Virus record (IMG/VR): IMGVR_UViG_3300006947_000007
Location: 1 to 64,000 of that record
Origin: a virus
Strand: one strand, 5' to 3'
Length of the DNA stretch: 64,000 nucleotides
Shown here: positions 46,616 to 54,440 of the stretch, one piece after another
Layout of the letters: the number at the start of each line of letters is the position of its first letter
How positions within the stretch are numbered: position 1 is the first letter of the stretch
Notes under the pieces: model-generated
What the model saw: only the letters and a program-made list of their open reading frames with translations
What the model was told of the DNA's origin: nothing
The model's database searches: none
Made by a program: the position numbers and the translations under genes

Positions 46616-47977
46616 TTAATCTATGTTTATTGTGTTAGGAGAGGTAATACCGAACGTAATTAGCGATTTAACCTTCTCATAAACATCAAAATCCTTAGAA
46701 TAGGTAGTTTTGAACACTTGATCCCATAAAAACATCCATCCTAGTGTATTGTGTTCCTGTGGATCATCACCCATAAATCGCAGTTCACTGTTGCTATAAG
46801 TTCCGTTTGTGACCAGTCCAGTTACCTTAGGGTCTTTATAGTTTTCAGATGCCCATTGTACAAACTTTTCAATCTTAGGGTATTTTTTCCTAATGTCAAT
46901 GCCTTGGTTGTGTAACACTATTGCCATAACTACCATTGATTGCCCAACTTCGTTGCCGCTTGATATTCCATAGTTGCCGCCATCACCGTTTCTGTGTTCA
47001 TTCTTAAACGTTCCGTCGTTTCGCATTGTACTGTAGAAATCCTCAAAGCCATTTACTCCTGCTGTAAAATATGTTTCATTATCATCAGCAATTCCCCAGA
47101 GCATATTTGCTACTTGTTTGTTAATTGTTTCGTGATTGCCTGCTTCGTGAAACGGTTTCCAGTTCCAGCGACTACCAATTGTACCGTTCATCGGCCCTTG
47201 CTCTAATGCCCATACTCTCTTTTCTAACCAGTTGTGTACTAGATTAAACTCTTCAGGTGAGTACATCTTATTTCTTTGTAATACAATGTGTGCTTCTATT
47301 AGCGGTATGATTGTGGGATAAAATCTACCTAAAGAATTAGAAAATCCCTGATAGTCTTCTTGACCATTTGCCTGTCTATAGATAAATGTACCGGCTTGTA
47401 ATTCTTTAAGCCATTTGCCGTCTGCTCCATCTATTAATCCTTCTTTTAAATTTGTAAGGTTATTAGATTGTAGTAAATGAGATATGTCATAGGCGTGTCT
47501 ATAAGGAGCATACATTCCACCGTTAACTGGATATCCTAATTCTTTATTCTTTGGATTTAGTATTACCATCTTGTCGCCACCGTTTTCGTCAACACTCGGA
47601 GCATACAGTATATTATCAAAATAAGATCGCCATTGTAAATTGTCACATGTATTCATCGCACACTGGTACAACGGATAGTAGTCATCTACTGTCCAGGTTT
47701 CTCCCCATACTCCGGACATATTTGTAGGAGTATAGCTTCCGTTGCCTGCTATATTAATTGCCCTGTTAGTACCATCAAAGGAACTTTTACCTACAAACAA
47801 TACTGGCTCTTTGATTAGGTTTTCTATTATTACATTACAAGACCCTGTTCTAGCACAATTATATCCGTATGCCTTTCCAGTTGGCCAATCAGCTTTGGCT
47901 TGTGTTGTAAAACATAATGCCCCTAGCACTACTAAAAGAGTCATCATCTGGTAGATTAGTATTTTATTTTTGTTCAT
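46616..47977 (-). CDS. secreted polysaccharide lyase (alginate lyase-like)
   Basis: 453 aa from ATG 47977, which has a GGAGAGAG ribosome site; the frame is open further upstream. Signal peptide with A-K-A-D cleavage near residue 30. The mature protein has an (alpha/alpha) toroid look with paired cysteines (Y-N-C-A; G-S-C-N; Q-C-A-M; D-N-L), and the segment H-E-A-G-N-H-E-T-I-N-K-Q-V followed by N-Y-G-I-S-S-G-N-E-V-G-Q-S resembles alginate lyase family PL5 (N-N-H motif region). The match is partial, so a PL5-type call is tentative; a glycosidase is an alternative. It would degrade host or environmental polysaccharide. Overlaps the phosphoesterase gene by 14 nt. Confidence 0.7.
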   Translation of the reverse strand: MNKNKILIYQMMTLLVVLGALCFTTQAKADWPTGKAYGYNCARTGSCNVIIENLIKEPVLFVGKSSFDGTNRAINIAGNGSYTPTNMSGVWGETWTVDDYYPLYQCAMNTCDNLQWRSYFDNILYAPSVDENGGDKMVILNPKNKELGYPVNGGMYAPYRHAYDISHLLQSNNLTNLKEGLIDGADGKWLKELQAGTFIYRQANGQEDYQGFSNSLGRFYPTIIPLIEAHIVLQRNKMYSPEEFNLVHNWLEKRVWALEQGPMNGTIGSRWNWKPFHEAGNHETINKQVANMLWGIADDNETYFTAGVNGFEDFYSTMRNDGTFKNEHRNGDGGNYGISSGNEVGQSMVVMAIVLHNQGIDIRKKYPKIEKFVQWASENYKDPKVTGLVTNGTYSNSELRFMGDDPQEHNTLGWMFLWDQVFKTTYSKDFDVYEKVKSLITFGITSPNTINID

Positions 47978-48473
47978 TCTCTCTCCGGTATAGAACTTCA
48001 TCAAGTGATATCGGTGTGGCATTTATTTGCTCAACTGATACATTAACATACCTTTGATCAGGCAAAACTTGATCATGTATGTGTCCGTGTATATTAGCAT
48101 CAAATCTTAACAACTGTTGCGGGTGAACAGGGATATGTGTTAATATCATTTTATAGAGTTCAAATGCCCCACGAATGTCTTTAAAATACTTCATGTAATC
48201 TTTTACAGCAAATTGATCATGGTTACCTTTTATAAGAACTTTATTACCATTTAGTTGTTCAAGTATAGCTAACTTCCTTCTAGGAAATGCTACATCACCT
48301 AAATGATAAACTCTATCGTGTGGTTTAACAACACTATTCCATCTCTCGACCATGACAGCATCACCTTCCTCAGAGTTGTCAGCAAAATTTCTAACTCGTC
48401 TACCATCTTCGTGGGTAAAATGATATACAGCTTCGTGCCCGAAGTGTGTGTCACCTATAAAGAATCTTTCCAT
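47964..48473 (-). CDS. calcineurin-like metallophosphoesterase
   Basis: 169 aa. The five metal motifs are in order: G-D-T-H-F-G-H (7-13), G-D-V (59-61), G-N-H-D (83-86), H (near 112, T-H-I-P) and G-H-I-H (near 130-133). Small phage phosphoesterases of this type act on nucleotides, phosphodiesters or phosphoproteins; the substrate is unknown. Followed by the secreted lyase and preceded by a 36-aa gene. Confidence 0.9.
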   Translation of the reverse strand: MERFFIGDTHFGHEAVYHFTHEDGRRVRNFADNSEEGDAVMVERWNSVVKPHDRVYHLGDVAFPRRKLAILEQLNGNKVLIKGNHDQFAVKDYMKYFKDIRGAFELYKMILTHIPVHPQQLLRFDANIHGHIHDQVLPDQRYVNVSVEQINATPISLDEVLYRRENEQK

Positions 48474-48482
48474 TTTAGTATC

Positions 48483-48593
48483 CTATTTGAGTTTACTTTC
48501 TTTTAGTCGTTTAAGTTTAGCAACTAACTTGTCAGTTTCATTTAATGCCCTTACGACATCTTTGGGATTATTTTTTAAACTGTTAAAACTCAT
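48483..48593 (-). CDS. tiny basic protein (36 aa)
   Basis: 36 aa (M-S-F-N-S-L-K-N-N-P-K-D ... K-R-L-K-E-S-K). The ATG overlaps the cupin stop as ATGA, and only 9 nt separate its stop from the phosphoesterase gene. Short, basic and helical. A functional gene is suggested by the coupling alone. Confidence 0.5.
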   Translation of the reverse strand: MSFNSLKNNPKDVVRALNETDKLVAKLKRLKESKLK

Positions 48594-48931
48594 GATTCTT
48601 CTTCAGTGTGTCTTCCGCCATCGAATACACATACAAAATAAATACCACCTGGTCCTGCTTCAACTTTATGAAACACTCCGTCCTCAATCAGAACCATTTC
48701 GCCCTCTTTAACCAAAAACCTATCGTCATCTATTGTCATCCAACCGTTGCCTTTAATAAACATATACACTTCTTCTTGTCCTTCGTGTTTATGTCCATTA
48801 GTAGATCTATTTGCTTTAAGACTTGTAGAACTTACAACGAGGTTTTTAAGAGAAGTATTATCAGTAACTGTATACCTGGCGTCTTTCTTAACTACTTCGC
48901 CACCTACATCATTTATTTTAACTTTAAGCAT
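48590..48931 (-). CDS. cupin-fold protein
   Basis: 113 aa. Cupin motif 1 is N-G-H-K-H-E-G-Q-E-E-V-Y (about 45-56) with two His and a Glu as metal ligands, and motif 2 is G-V-F-H-K-V. Small cupins isomerise sugars, bind metals or sense ligands; for example they can act on nucleotide-sugars. It overlaps the 103-aa gene by 8 nt and the 36-aa gene by 4 nt. Substrate unknown. Confidence 0.88.
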   Translation of the reverse strand: MLKVKINDVGGEVVKKDARYTVTDNTSLKNLVVSSTSLKANRSTNGHKHEGQEEVYMFIKGNGWMTIDDDRFLVKEGEMVLIEDGVFHKVEAGPGGIYFVCVFDGGRHTEEES

Positions 48932-49235
48932 CTGGTTCTATTCTATCTATGGCGCCCGGTGCCCAGGCACTATTCTTAGTAGCTGACTCTTCAGTACGGG
49001 CTTCGTTGGCTTTTATCATCTTCTTCCATTCAGGTGAATCAAATCCGTAATTCTTCTTTGATGATGCTTCAACCTTATTAATTAATCTTAAAATACCCAC
49101 AGACATTTCAGCTCTGCCTTCATTAAGTTGTTCAGTACCATCAGTAACTTCAACACCTTCTTCTAGAATTTCAATCTCTTCGAGGCAGGTCATTTTTACT
49201 GCTTCAATTATTTCTTTTGCTTTTTCTAAATCCAT
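48924..49235 (-). CDS. hypothetical protein
   Basis: 103 aa, acidic, helical, with a C-terminal W-A-P-G-A-I-D-R-I. It overlaps the cupin gene by 8 nt. No domain. The mix of E and K in the first 60 residues suggests a coiled coil (I-E-A-V-K-M-T-C-L-E-E-I-E-I). Confidence 0.7.
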   Translation of the reverse strand: MDLEKAKEIIEAVKMTCLEEIEILEEGVEVTDGTEQLNEGRAEMSVGILRLINKVEASSKKNYGFDSPEWKKMIKANEARTEESATKNSAWAPGAIDRIEPDA

Positions 49236-49238
49236 TTC

Positions 49239-49508
49239 TTACTCCTCTATGTAAACTGAAAACCGTTCAGCCATCGCTTTAGTACAGTCGTTCATCCATA
49301 AGTTCTTAGGTCTAGGTCCTCTATATCTAATTCTTTTCCTTTGAATGGGCATTGTATTTAACAGTTGTATAACCGACGAATGTAGATTCATTGGCACATT
49401 TTTAAAAGTAGATCGTTCATCTTCAGGACTAAAATACTGCTCAAGTATCGAGTGTTCGTCTATAGTTAAACAACTAAACATTAAAAATTTAAAATTATTG
49501 CTTGTCAT
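49239..49508 (-). CDS. hypothetical protein
   Basis: 89 aa from ATG 49508 (M-T-S-N-N-F-K-F-L-M-F); the longer frame to 49544 overlaps the 129-aa gene by 50 nt and is less likely. Basic C-terminal half with R-K-R-I-R-Y-R-G-P-R-P. No family recognised. 3 nt before the 103-aa gene. Confidence 0.65.
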   Translation of the reverse strand: MTSNNFKFLMFSCLTIDEHSILEQYFSPEDERSTFKNVPMNLHSSVIQLLNTMPIQRKRIRYRGPRPKNLWMNDCTKAMAERFSVYIEE

Positions 49509-49884
49509 AATCTTTCCATCTAAATTCATCTTTCGACCATTCATGATCTTCGTAGTTTAGAAACTCCTCGTTAGTTTCAATGTCAACATCTTCATAAGGA
49601 ACACATTCAGCAATTTTTTCTGATGACGAAGTGTCAGCAAAGTTAAAGTCTGAGGAATACACTTCTAAAGGAGTATCTGGACTAAAACCTTCTTCCCATA
49701 CTATTTCCTCTATGCCACCTAGTTCGATTACAGCCTTCTCGGCTTCTTCTTTAGAGGTAGCAATTACATCATATGTAACTTGAGCATTATAATACTGCCT
49801 AACTCTAAACTTTTGCTTACCTATGTCCTTGTGTGGATCATCTTTTTTATAAGTTCCGTCTATTATTTTTACTTCTTCAGTCAT
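49495..49884 (-). CDS. hypothetical acidic protein
   Basis: 129 aa with a strand-rich N-terminus (Q-K-F-R-V-R-Q-Y-Y-N-A-Q-V-T-Y-D-V-I-A) and an acidic C-terminus. The first 60 residues resemble a small beta domain with a helix (S-K-E-E-A-E-K-A-V-I). The start overlaps the DNA ligase stop by 1 nt. Function unknown. Confidence 0.72.
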   Translation of the reverse strand: MTEEVKIIDGTYKKDDPHKDIGKQKFRVRQYYNAQVTYDVIATSKEEAEKAVIELGGIEEIVWEEGFSPDTPLEVYSSDFNFADTSSSEKIAECVPYEDVDIETNEEFLNYEDHEWSKDEFRWKDYDKQ

Positions 49885-51221
49885 TATAGCTTCTCCCCTA
49901 CTTCAAAGCCTCTAAAAGTTTTAAACCTTGGAAACCTTAAACTAAATGTTCCGTCTTGGTTCTGTGTAACAGCGTCGGCTCTAACTTCCGCTACTTGCCC
50001 AATTAATGCTTGTTTGTCTTCCCAAAAACTATCTCTTTGGGCATCACTTAAACCACTACCAACATTAACTTTAATATCTTTGCCATCATCTGTACCTTCA
50101 CAAACTAAAGCACCTAACTTACCTTCAAGTCTACCTGTGCCTTCTTCAGTTGACATAACAGTTAATGATACTTCAATGAAAGGTTTCATCTTTAACCAAC
50201 TATGACTCCTCTTACAAGTATAACCTGCTTCAATGTCTTTAATCATTACGCCTTCGTAACCACCTTCAACTGCTAGTTTGTTAATCTCTGTAAACCTTGC
50301 TTCGCCCTCTGGCGTATCCAAATTAACATCTTCCCACTCTAACCCACTAACATGAGGAAGTGCTTCGCTGTTTGATTCAACCCAGTCTTTAATGCTTTTA
50401 CTTCGCAAGTTTTGGGATATGTTCCACAAACCTTTTTTAAAGTCTGCTAAAGGAATTAGGTCAAACAAGTATAGCACGGCATCTATTGCTCCTGCTGAAC
50501 TCTTTCTATGAACTTGTTTCATTAAATCTTGAAAGTTATCACTCATAACCTCACCATCTAATACCATGTCCTCATCAAAGTCTGCTACTGCTTTAATTTC
50601 CTCACATATGTGATCGAAGTTATTAAACTGTTTGCCATTTCTACTAAACATTTCAACAGTACCACCATTTGCTTTACTTTTAACAATAGTAATAACTCTT
50701 ACTCCGTCTAGCTTAATTTCGATTTGCTTAGTGCCACTCATTTTCTTTTCATGGTTAGCAGAATCATGTGCTAACTGACAAGTAAATGTAGGAATAATAT
50801 ACTGTGGTGCCTTTGCTTTCTTGGCTACATTGTTAATAGTCTTTTCACTTGTACCACATTTAAAGTCTTTAATAAGAATAAGTCTATACCAATCGTTCCA
50901 TTGTTCGATTGTAGCCCTGTTCATAATCTCAATAATTTTGTCCCTAGCATCGTGTCCTGTTAGTTCTCTATTTTGTAAAGGAGTTGCTAGTTCTGTAACA
51001 AAGTCAGTCCAAACAAGGCCTACACCCTCGTTCTCAGTTTTTTCTGGAACTTGTTTAACACCAAATGTAACAAGTTTATCTAGCGTTAGTTTAGCACCAG
51101 CAAAGAATACTTCATTCTCAGAACCAATCTCACCTAGTATAACAGTTTCTTTAAATATTCTACTGTTATCAGATCTAAGTTTTTGTATTACTTGCCAAGA
51201 TTCCATTTTATATAAATTCAT
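49884..51221 (-). CDS. 30: ATP-dependent DNA ligase (T4 gp30-like)
   Basis: 445 aa from ATG 51221, which has a GGAGAC ribosome site and avoids the neighbour overlap. The adenylation motif is E-I-K-L-D-G-V-R (catalytic Lys followed by D-G), the family then shows F-S-R-N-G-K, D-G-E-V-M, and the C-terminal nucleotidyltransferase K-M-K-P. Shorter than T4 ligase (487 aa), mainly in the N-terminal part. It seals nicks in DNA using ATP. The gene is the second of the run that begins with the 112-aa protein behind the 51.6 kb promoter. Confidence 0.93.
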   Translation of the reverse strand: MNLYKMESWQVIQKLRSDNSRIFKETVILGEIGSENEVFFAGAKLTLDKLVTFGVKQVPEKTENEGVGLVWTDFVTELATPLQNRELTGHDARDKIIEIMNRATIEQWNDWYRLILIKDFKCGTSEKTINNVAKKAKAPQYIIPTFTCQLAHDSANHEKKMSGTKQIEIKLDGVRVITIVKSKANGGTVEMFSRNGKQFNNFDHICEEIKAVADFDEDMVLDGEVMSDNFQDLMKQVHRKSSAGAIDAVLYLFDLIPLADFKKGLWNISQNLRSKSIKDWVESNSEALPHVSGLEWEDVNLDTPEGEARFTEINKLAVEGGYEGVMIKDIEAGYTCKRSHSWLKMKPFIEVSLTVMSTEEGTGRLEGKLGALVCEGTDDGKDIKVNVGSGLSDAQRDSFWEDKQALIGQVAEVRADAVTQNQDGTFSLRFPRFKTFRGFEVGEKL

Positions 51222-51229
51222 ACAGTCTC

Positions 51230-51568
51230 CTATTTCAAGTAAAGTGGGCCAGTCCAACGAACTGTATAGCCACCGTCTAATATGTTGCCACGTGCCTTGT
51301 TTAAAGCAGGAGCATTCCAACCCGCCGCTTTAAGGATATCACCTTTTTTAAAATGTTTAAAGTCTGCCTTAACAACGAATCCCCAAACAGTATTATCTCT
51401 AATAATTTTGATATACTTACTGCCTTCTGTAACAGTAGTTTGTTCATCAAAGTTGTTAACTTGGTCTAACATATAACCACTTAGTTGTTCCTTGCCGTTT
51501 CGCGTAGCGAACCTAATGTAGTCTTTCTTGATTGCTTTTTTTAAGTGTTTAATTGCTTGTTCTAACAT
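51230..51568 (-). CDS. hypothetical protein, marine phage type
   Basis: 112 aa. The end G-G-Y-T-V-R-W-T-G-P-L-Y-L recalls a short conserved protein found next to DNA-replication genes of T4-like phages (recollection). A basic helical N-terminus is followed by beta-strands. It is the first gene behind the promoter at 51604-51632 and precedes the ligase gene. Confidence 0.75.
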   Translation of the reverse strand: MLEQAIKHLKKAIKKDYIRFATRNGKEQLSGYMLDQVNNFDEQTTVTEGSKYIKIIRDNTVWGFVVKADFKHFKKGDILKAAGWNAPALNKARGNILDGGYTVRWTGPLYLK

Positions 51569-51603
51569 AATTTATTCCTTATCTTTTATTAACTATACTA
51601 TGT

Positions 51604-51632
51604 ATTATACACTCATTAAGGCCAAAAGTCAA
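51604..51632 (-). promoter_or_regulatory. sigma70 promoter of the ligase operon
   Basis: Minus strand TTGACT (51627-51632), 17-nt spacer with GGCC and AGTG, TATAAT (51604-51609), followed by ACATAGTATAG. Closely parallels the promoter at 25655. Confidence 0.87.
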
Positions 51633-51696
51633 CCAAAAAAGCATCTTATTTGCCACGGTAAGTCATTGATACTACTACATTTTCAATCTTTTTTTG

Positions 51697-51728
51697 GTTT
51701 TGGCCTACGTTTTGGCCTACGTTTTGGC
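51697..51728 (-). repeat. 12-bp tandem repeat over a stop codon
   Basis: On the minus strand GCCAAAACGTAG is present twice, plus a partial third copy. The first copy holds the last codons (Ala-Lys-Thr) and stop codon of the gene at 51717-52403, so the stop occurs twice in the repeat. It lies at the boundary between the large operon and the ligase-operon promoter. Confidence 0.7.
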
Positions 51729-52403
51729 GAAATTTGACAGTAATTCGTCGTTTCGGGTGGAGTATAAGTCAATCCAATACTGTAAAGTATCTAGTTGTGC
51801 TTCGCTTATAGTTGTAGATAGTGTAAAGTTAATAAACTTCCTAACTGTTTCTCTGTAACAAAATGTGTATAAGTCATCAGCTTCTATCGTACAAAGAGGT
51901 AAGTTCTTTCGTACTGCTTTGTTATTGGTCGTCCATTGGTCTGGATCATAATCAGGAACATGGCCGTTCTTTATTTGAAATAGTCTATAAAACTTCTTTG
52001 CCATTTCGTCTGTCGAGCCTAGGTGAAATATTATATTAATGTTACTGAAATGGTCCTCTAACCATGTAGGATAAGAATGTATAACACCAAAGTGTATTGC
52101 TCCATCCTTTGCTATTATATCATCAAAGTATTTCAGTCTTTCTTCTGTTGTTTCTATATTGTATTGATCATTCCACGATGTGCCGCCCAACGTTATATTC
52201 TTCTTAGCCGGCCCGGGTGTATTAAATTCAAGTCCATGTGTCCATGTGTCCCATCTATTCTTAAAATCTTGCTTAGTTGAGTGGATTGGTGTCTGTCCCA
52301 GCTTGTATTCTTGTTCGCTCATGATCATATGCTGTAGGAACATTAAAAAGTGAGTTCCTGCGCCTTCTGTTATAATGCTCATTGTTACAGGGGCATTATT
52401 CAT
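51717..52403 (-). CDS. P-loop-like protein, family member 1
   Basis: 228 aa. G-A-G-T-H-F-L-M-F-L-Q at 14-24 is the family motif G-A-G-x-x-F-L-x-x-L-Q, shared with the proteins at 52396, 53075 and 60078; here the Lys of a P-loop is replaced by Thr. Sequences ending in a hydrophobic helix and the spacing of the motif suggest a P-loop kinase or sulfotransferase-like fold. No other motif found. It is the last gene of the radical SAM array, overlapping the next by 8 nt. The start could also be M8. Confidence 0.7.
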   Translation of the reverse strand: MNNAPVTMSIITEGAGTHFLMFLQHMIMSEQEYKLGQTPIHSTKQDFKNRWDTWTHGLEFNTPGPAKKNITLGGTSWNDQYNIETTEERLKYFDDIIAKDGAIHFGVIHSYPTWLEDHFSNINIIFHLGSTDEMAKKFYRLFQIKNGHVPDYDPDQWTTNNKAVRKNLPLCTIEADDLYTFCYRETVRKFINFTLSTTISEAQLDTLQYWIDLYSTRNDELLSNFAKT

Positions 52404-53082
52404 TTAACAATTCCTTATTAAGTTTTGTATATGTTTTGATCATTTCACATATGGGGTCTAATCGTTCTTGATTGATATCGTTATAAGGTAACGTGTTTAT
52501 TAGAAACTTTTCTATTTCATTGTTATTAATCTCAAAGAAAAACTTCTTATATGATATCATAGTGTTGGGCGGATACAATTCAAATGCTGTTTCGTTTATT
52601 TTAAATATTCTATTAAGGTACTCGTGATCTAATATTTTATTAGGGTTCAAGCATTCTTCGTTGTTTTTTATATGGCCTTTTACTCGAGCTAACTTTTGAA
52701 CAAATTCCTGTGTCTCGATGTCCTCAACATTTACTGCAATTTCGTGAGTAATATGCTTCCATTGTTGTTCTATACCAACCGGGAAAGTATGCTGGAGCAA
52801 CATAGTATTTGTTATAATATTTTTGGACAGATCCCTGTAAAGTTCTTGACTCTTAACAACATCAAATCCAGTGGCTCTGGGCAGAGGTAATGACATCATA
52901 GGCATATCTTGTTGTAAGTGCCACACATTAAATGGTTTCTCTTCGTCCCAGATATTTCCTATGGGGAAGTCGGCTTCTTCTTTATACGGAACAATATCTC
53001 GATAGTATGCCTGTAAGTATCCTAAAAAAGATTTACCAGCACCCGCAGGAACTGTACATATATAAAGATGGTTATCATTCAT
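52396..53082 (-). CDS. P-loop-like protein, family member 2
   Basis: 228 aa. Motif G-A-G-K-S-F-L-G-Y-L-Q at 14-24, a fair Walker A (G-x-G-K-S). C-terminal residues I-C-E-M-I-K-T-Y-T-K-L-N-K-E-L-L are almost identical to the end of the protein at 63647. Possible functions: kinase, sulfotransferase or another group transferase. Overlaps both neighbours by 8 nt. Function is not established. Confidence 0.72.
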   Translation of the reverse strand: MNDNHLYICTVPAGAGKSFLGYLQAYYRDIVPYKEEADFPIGNIWDEEKPFNVWHLQQDMPMMSLPLPRATGFDVVKSQELYRDLSKNIITNTMLLQHTFPVGIEQQWKHITHEIAVNVEDIETQEFVQKLARVKGHIKNNEECLNPNKILDHEYLNRIFKINETAFELYPPNTMISYKKFFFEINNNEIEKFLINTLPYNDINQERLDPICEMIKTYTKLNKELLNE

Positions 53083-54055
53083 CCAAAGTGCTCCATTTAT
53101 GTGACGTTAATACTTTGTTGCTCACTAGGTGCCAGTTTTTCATTATTTTAAGATTTGTATCGTGGTATCTTTTTAATAAATCTTGACACGTTGATATCAT
53201 ATTATCAGATGTGTCTGCCCCGGTAGTTGCTTGTAGGAATCGCTTAACAGTATTATAATCTTGATCAATAATCAACTCTGAGTAACTTATCTTAATTTTC
53301 GGCTTCATTCCGTATTTTCTAGCTATACAATATATCTTCCATTCAGTATTACATCGTTCGAGATTAGTTGAAATACTGTGTATAGGGACCGGTGGTGTTT
53401 TGTTACTATTATCCATAAACCTACGAACAGTCTTTCCGCCCAGATCTCCGTTGGCTGCATGTTTCAATGATGCTAAAAAATGGGTCCAAACAAATGTTTT
53501 GATATCCATATCGAGGAAAAAGACACATTCTGTTTCAACAAAAAATGGCAATGTTAATAGATCAGTGTGGACTTGTAGCTCGTGGGTTTCTGTAAAACGC
53601 AATACAAATGATATAAATTTAGACCAGGTCTGCTCCCACGTGGTATGCCTGTTTACTAAGTCCATAACATCCTGTTCTAAGTCTGCTGTTCGTTTTTGTC
53701 CGTGTATTGGATTTTTTGTAAGTTCTTTAAAATTAAGCCCGTAAATATCGTCCCATAAGTTGATTTTTCTATTCTCGGGGCTGATAGCCTCAATTTCGAT
53801 CTCACCTTTTGCTAACTCCTGAAGCACTCCTAAAAAACTGCCACCTGCACCGTATGGAGCAATCGAATAACATAATTTAATATCTCTATGCGGATTTAAT
53901 TCAAATAGTTTGAAGTGATTCTTTGGATGTCGAGTTTGTATCTCATTTCGCAAAGAACTTTCAGTAGCATTCATAAGTTGAGGTAGACCTATAGCACAGA
54001 CATACTTGTCAAAGTCTTGAAGTTGTTCCTGGCATTCTATTATTCTATGTTTCAT
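53075..54055 (-). CDS. P-loop-like protein, family member 3
   Basis: 326 aa, larger than the relatives because of about 60 extra N-terminal residues (cysteine-containing). Motif G-A-G-G-S-F-L-G-V-L-Q at 69-79, with Gly in place of the P-loop Lys. The centre contains F-F-V-E-T-E-C-V-F-F-L-D-M-D (about 170-183). Overlaps neighbours by 8 and 11 nt. In an operon with radical SAM enzymes and a tail-fibre-like protein. Confidence 0.72.
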   Translation of the reverse strand: MKHRIIECQEQLQDFDKYVCAIGLPQLMNATESSLRNEIQTRHPKNHFKLFELNPHRDIKLCYSIAPYGAGGSFLGVLQELAKGEIEIEAISPENRKINLWDDIYGLNFKELTKNPIHGQKRTADLEQDVMDLVNRHTTWEQTWSKFISFVLRFTETHELQVHTDLLTLPFFVETECVFFLDMDIKTFVWTHFLASLKHAANGDLGGKTVRRFMDNSNKTPPVPIHSISTNLERCNTEWKIYCIARKYGMKPKIKISYSELIIDQDYNTVKRFLQATTGADTSDNMISTCQDLLKRYHDTNLKIMKNWHLVSNKVLTSHKWSTLDE

Positions 54056-54440
54056 CTACTGGCTCACTAATTACTCTCCGCCAGCTGAGACCGTTGTAGA
54101 AATATAGATCTTGTGTGTCGGAACAATACATTACCTGGCCAGGTAATGCTGGAAATGGTAAATTGCCAGACCTAGTAGGTTTTAATGCTATATGATTTGT
54201 TACTATACTGTTGGCATCAAATTCGTTGAATACAACAACTTCTCCAGATGCCTTAACTACTAATTTGTTATCGTTATTTTTATCAGCTACAGATAGTATA
54301 GCCAATGACTTAGGATACGTTGGGTCACCTGCCTTAATCCTAAGACCCATTCCTGCGTCATTTATATTATGTATAGTTAAGCCGTAGTCTTCTGTGCTAA
54401 TATCTATTATTGATTCTGGTAAGTCCTTCCTCTCACTCAT
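54045..54440 (-). CDS. short tail-fibre-like protein in the radical SAM operon
   Basis: 131 aa from ATG 54440 (M-S-E-R-K-D-L-P-E), with a GGGAGA ribosome site inside the radical SAM gene end; the longer frame to 54572 runs into that gene. Beta-rich, ending P-G-Q-V-M-Y-C-S-D-T-Q-D-L-Y-F-Y-N-G-L-S-W, which is the same Y-x-x-T-x-x-x-x-Y-x-N-G-x-W module found in the tail-fibre proteins at 38279 and 38907. A single Cys sits in the module. It is the one apparent virion-type protein in the array, so it is a candidate substrate (inference). Confidence 0.72.
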   Translation of the reverse strand: MSERKDLPESIIDISTEDYGLTIHNINDAGMGLRIKAGDPTYPKSLAILSVADKNNDNKLVVKASGEVVVFNEFDANSIVTNHIALKPTRSGNLPFPALPGQVMYCSDTQDLYFYNGLSWRRVISEPVDET

